From positions 1 through 7,594 of the forward strand of contig CAKZLA010000312.1 in NCBI GenBank assembly GCA_937124525.1: a DNA stretch of 7,594 bases, in the 5' to 3' direction. Positions 5,448 through 7,594 of the stretch are shown here, in pieces (the first letter of the stretch is position 1; every line of letters begins with the position of its first letter). The translations under genes were made by a program, and so were the position numbers. Source of the DNA: an uncultured Desulfobacterium sp. (GTDB lineage Bacteria > Desulfobacterota > Desulfobacteria > Desulfobacterales > Desulfobacteraceae). Below the pieces are notes generated by a model. The model searched no databases. It was given only the letters and a program-made list of their open reading frames with translations, and was not told the origin of the DNA.

Positions 5448-6755
5448 ATGGCAAAGAAACCGGTTACCACACGCAGCGGACGATTCTTCAGACTGGCAGG
5501 CATGACGGCGTCCGTGGCCGGTCAGTATGCCGGGCAGCGTGCGCGCCGGATATTCCGCAGCGAGGAAGACAACGAGGGCGCCCGCTCTGAGAGCTATACC
5601 CGCATGGCGGACCAGATTGTCGACACCCTGGGTGAGCTCAAGGGCGCGGTCATGAAAGTCGGCCAGATTGCCTCCCAGACCCAGGACTTTCTGCCCCGGG
5701 AATTCTCGGATGCCCTTGAGCGGCTTCAGAAAGAGGCCCCGCCCATGCCGTTCGAGGTGATTGTCGGTCAGGTGGAGAGCGAACTGGGCAAACCGGTGTC
5801 AGAACTGTTCGAGTACCTGCAGGAAACCCCGTACGCCTCCGCCTCCATCGGCCAGGTACATCGTGCTCGGCTGCACGACGGCACGGATGTGATCGTCAAG
5901 GTGCAGTACCCCGGCGTGGATGAATCCTGCGACTCCGACCTGAAACAGCTACGCCTGGCCCTGAAACTGGGCGGCCTGCTGAAAATGCCCAAGGAGACCG
6001 TTGATCAGCTGTTCGGTGAAATTCGTGAACGCCTTAAGGAAGAACTGGACTACGAAAACGAAGCCCGCAATCTCAAGCTCTTTCACGAAATCCACAAAGA
6101 CCGGCCCTGGGTGGTTATTCCGGAGGTGGTCGACAGCCACCCCACCCGGCGGGTACTGACCCTGGAGCTGGTTGAAGGCGACCACGTCAGCCAGGTGACC
6201 CCGGAACGCTACAGCCAGGAAACCCTCAACGACATCGGCCATCGTATCTTCACCATCATGGCCGACCAGTTGTTCCGCTTCCAGTGCATCCACGGCGACC
6301 CACACGCCGGCAACTTCGCCTACCGGCCGGACGGCACTATCATCATGTATGACTTTGGCTGTGTAAAAAAATTGAAGCCGGAAATCGTGGAGGCGTACCG
6401 GAAAGCTTTGATCGCGGCTCTGGATGAAGACTACCAAGCACTTGATCAATACCTTATCGACCTGGGTGCCCGCGTGGATAACCAACCAGCAGTAGACGAA
6501 GCCTACTACGCCATGTGGCGGGACATCCTGATCACTCCGTTCCTGAATGATGAGCCTTACGACTTTGCCGAGGCCGACATCCACAAGCACGTAGCGGCAA
6601 AAACCAGCACCGTGTTCAAGTACTTGGATTACTTCAAGCCACCCGTGGAGAGCATCTTTATAGACCGGATGATTGCAGGGCACTACTGGATGTTAAAAAG
6701 GCTGGGCGTACAGGCGGCCTTTAGATCAGAACTCGAGAAATACCTCCGTGGTTGA
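5448..6755 (+). CDS. ABC1/UbiB-family atypical kinase (AarF/ADCK-like)
   Basis: A 435-residue protein kinase-like protein of COG0661. In order: the KxGQ motif KVGQ (70-73), a modified alanine-rich nucleotide loop ASASIGQVHRA (130-140), the VIVKVQYPG strand with the probable ATP lysine Lys151 (148-156), EELDYENEARN (198-208), the catalytic-loop equivalent HGDPHAGNF (282-290) and the metal-binding YDFGCVK (301-307). The relatives UbiB and Coq8/ADCK3 bind ATP and are needed for ubiquinone synthesis. This protein is shorter than E. coli UbiB (546) and has no obvious pair of C-terminal transmembrane helices, so it is probably a soluble paralogue rather than UbiB itself. The start has AGGA (5432-5435) 12 nt upstream, somewhat far. 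The 62-nt gap after the FAH gene holds no clear promoter, so it may be read from the apt unit. Confidence 0.9.
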   Translation: MAKKPVTTRSGRFFRLAGMTASVAGQYAGQRARRIFRSEEDNEGARSESYTRMADQIVDTLGELKGAVMKVGQIASQTQDFLPREFSDALERLQKEAPPMPFEVIVGQVESELGKPVSELFEYLQETPYASASIGQVHRARLHDGTDVIVKVQYPGVDESCDSDLKQLRLALKLGGLLKMPKETVDQLFGEIRERLKEELDYENEARNLKLFHEIHKDRPWVVIPEVVDSHPTRRVLTLELVEGDHVSQVTPERYSQETLNDIGHRIFTIMADQLFRFQCIHGDPHAGNFAYRPDGTIIMYDFGCVKKLKPEIVEAYRKALIAALDEDYQALDQYLIDLGARVDNQPAVDEAYYAMWRDILITPFLNDEPYDFAEADIHKHVAAKTSTVFKYLDYFKPPVESIFIDRMIAGHYWMLKRLGVQAAFRSELEKYLRG

Positions 6756-6793
6756 GGCAAGAGTCCTGTCGGGGGGGGGCAACTACCGAGCGC

Positions 6794-6911
6794 AGTGCTG
6801 CTATGGGGAGGGCTTTCCAAAACACGCTCCTTGCGGCACATCCCTGTGACGCTTGGGCTCCGCCATCCATGGCTCCGCACAGTTTTGGAAAGCCCTCCCC
6901 ATAGCAGCACT
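6794..6911. repeat. Large inverted repeat: two perfect 30-bp arms around a 58-nt centre
   Basis: The arm at 6794-6823 (begins AGTGCTGCTATGG, ends TTTCCAAAAC) is the exact reverse complement of 6882-6911. The first flanking bases on both sides do not pair, so the arms end sharply. The 58-nt centre has its own small dyads, CACA/TGTG (6837-6848) and GCCAT/ATGGC (6862-6873), and a direct repeat GGCTCCG (6856-6862 and 6871-6877). It fills most of the 169-nt gap between two convergent frames. Perfect arms of this length suggest a dispersed palindromic intergenic element (REP- or MITE-like), possibly also acting as a bidirectional mRNA 3' end. No transposase or target-site duplication was seen. Such elements recur in marine gammaproteobacteria, by memory only. 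Confidence 0.85.
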
Positions 6912-6924
6912 CCAAACATGGGTG

Positions 6925-7594
6925 CTAGGTCAACGTCGAGACCCACTCACTCAAGCCGTCACTCGCACTTTTGCGAATGACCCTTGCCCTGGAAACCGAG
7001 GCAGGCTCGCCGGGATCAATCACCGTGATGGGCACATCAATATCCACTTCATAAACCAGGCCGGCAGCCGGGTATACCTGCAGGGACGTGCCCACGATTA
7101 ACAGCCGGTCAGCGGTACGGACCACTTCCGCCGCCGCATCCAGCATCGGCACTTCCTCACCGAACCAGACAATATGCGGCCGCAGCTGAGTGCCGCGTTC
7201 GCATACATCGCCGGGGTGAATTTCCTTGTAGCCGATGTCGTAGATCAGCTCGGGGAAACCAGAGCTGCGGGCCTTGGTGAGTTCGCCGTGAAGGTGTAGC
7301 ACGTTGGTGGAGCCGCCCCGCTCGTGCAGGTCATCCACGTTCTGGGTAACCACCGTGACGCGGTAGCGGCTTTCCAGCTCGGCCAAACGCGTGGCAAAGG
7401 CTTTCAAGCCGTAGGTGTTCACGTACTGCAAAACACCCCCGGTGTGAGGCGGGAAACCAATGCCCATAATCGAGCCGATATTGGCATCCGCCACTTGGTT
7501 CACCACGTTTTCTTCGTAGCAGCGCAGCGACTCGACGATCTGCCTAAACAGCAAACGGTCTTTAATATCGTCTACGGGCAGGTCCACCTCGGGC
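6925..7594 (-). CDS. 3-hydroxyacyl-CoA dehydrogenase C-terminus fused in frame to Sir2-family deacetylase C-terminal part; 5' partial, probable chimera
   Basis: The - strand frame is open to the window edge (the codon at 7585-7587 is GTG inside a running frame, not a true start) and ends at TAG (6925-6927). Counting from that GTG, residues 1 to about 68 (VDDIKDRLLFRQIVESL, IGSIMGIGFPPHTGGVLQYV) are the C-terminal domain of a FadB/FadJ-type 3-hydroxyacyl-CoA dehydrogenase of fatty acid beta-oxidation. Residues from about 76 are Sir2: VTVVTQNVDDLHERGG (76-91), the catalytic histidine His100 in LHLHGEL, LRPHIVWFGE (135-144), GTSLQVYPAAG (166-176). The Sir2 N-terminus with the GAGxSxxSGIPxFR NAD-binding motif is missing, so NAD-dependent deacetylation is not expected. 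Only one cysteine (129) is present, so this is the zinc-less Sir2 subtype. The hybrid part LAELESRY fits both parents. Confidence 0.8.
   Translation of the reverse strand, partial: PEVDLPVDDIKDRLLFRQIVESLRCYEENVVNQVADANIGSIMGIGFPPHTGGVLQYVNTYGLKAFATRLAELESRYRVTVVTQNVDDLHERGGSTNVLHLHGELTKARSSGFPELIYDIGYKEIHPGDVCERGTQLRPHIVWFGEEVPMLDAAAEVVRTADRLLIVGTSLQVYPAAGLVYEVDIDVPITVIDPGEPASVSRARVIRKSASDGLSEWVSTLT
7363..7390 (-). other. Junction 2: FadB/FadJ-like to Sir2-like sequence at the LAELESRY codons
   Basis: The peptide LAELESRY (complement of 7363-7386) is plausible both at the end of a 3-hydroxyacyl-CoA dehydrogenase, where it normally continues to a Y-G-RF-type ending, and in Sir2, where an ALAELE-type helix precedes the VTQNVDDLH strand. 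The switch falls within or next to it. Both sides have the same GC-rich style, so the parents could come from one genome or from two similar ones. Confidence 0.65.

Noticed and set aside
6794..6911. Integron attC site or CRISPR-like unit
   Set aside because: No attC core sites at the arm ends, no neighbouring cassette or integrase, and only one unit without spacers.
6795..6980. Short frames on both strands through the inverted repeat that share the peptide LLWGGLSKT
   Set aside because: The shared peptide is simply the two identical arms read on opposite strands; no ribosome binding site or gene context.

Overview
The window reads as two stretches from different kinds of bacteria, joined inside a gene, and it has a second suspicious join near its right end. 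The left part (1 to about 4010) is moderate to low in G+C: bases 1501-1560 hand-count to 23 G/C of 60. It carries genes typical of an anaerobic deltaproteobacterium of the Desulfobacterales type, an inference from the tungstate uptake genes and codon style. The right part (about 4030 to 7594) is GC-rich: bases 4501-4560 count to 42 of 60. Its proteins look like those of a marine gammaproteobacterium such as Marinobacter (inference from protein style, no search run).

Left part: the last 51 residues of a GGDEF (diguanylate cyclase) protein; convergent to it, a monoacylglycerol-lipase-like alpha/beta hydrolase; then on the + strand a 94-residue conserved-looking protein of unknown function coupled to a YfcE-type metallophosphoesterase; then a tungstate ABC transporter locus, tupA (periplasmic binding protein) and the start of tupB (permease). 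The tupA leader has a compact hairpin just upstream of the ribosome binding site, and the tupA-tupB gap has a second stem-loop.

Junction 1: the tupB reading frame runs on without a break into the C-terminus of an NCS2-family purine permease at the shared peptide GIALGF (4012-4029). The true tupB end and tupC (ATPase) are absent. The purine permease tail leads directly into apt (adenine phosphoribosyltransferase), which makes sense as a purine salvage pair and indicates that the right-hand side is native from the permease tail onward.

Right part: apt, a fumarylacetoacetate hydrolase-family enzyme, and an ABC1/UbiB-family kinase-like protein, all on + and closely spaced. Next comes a non-coding spacer with a perfect 30-bp inverted repeat around a 58-nt centre (6794-6911). 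Finally, on the - strand, a frame open to the window edge encodes the C-terminus of a FadB/FadJ-type 3-hydroxyacyl-CoA dehydrogenase fused in frame to the C-terminal two thirds of a Sir2 deacetylase.

The parsimonious reading is a chimeric metagenomic contig joined at short shared sequences, so neither fusion should be taken as a novel protein without read-level support. The most interesting native structures are the 30-bp inverted repeat and the tup leader hairpin.
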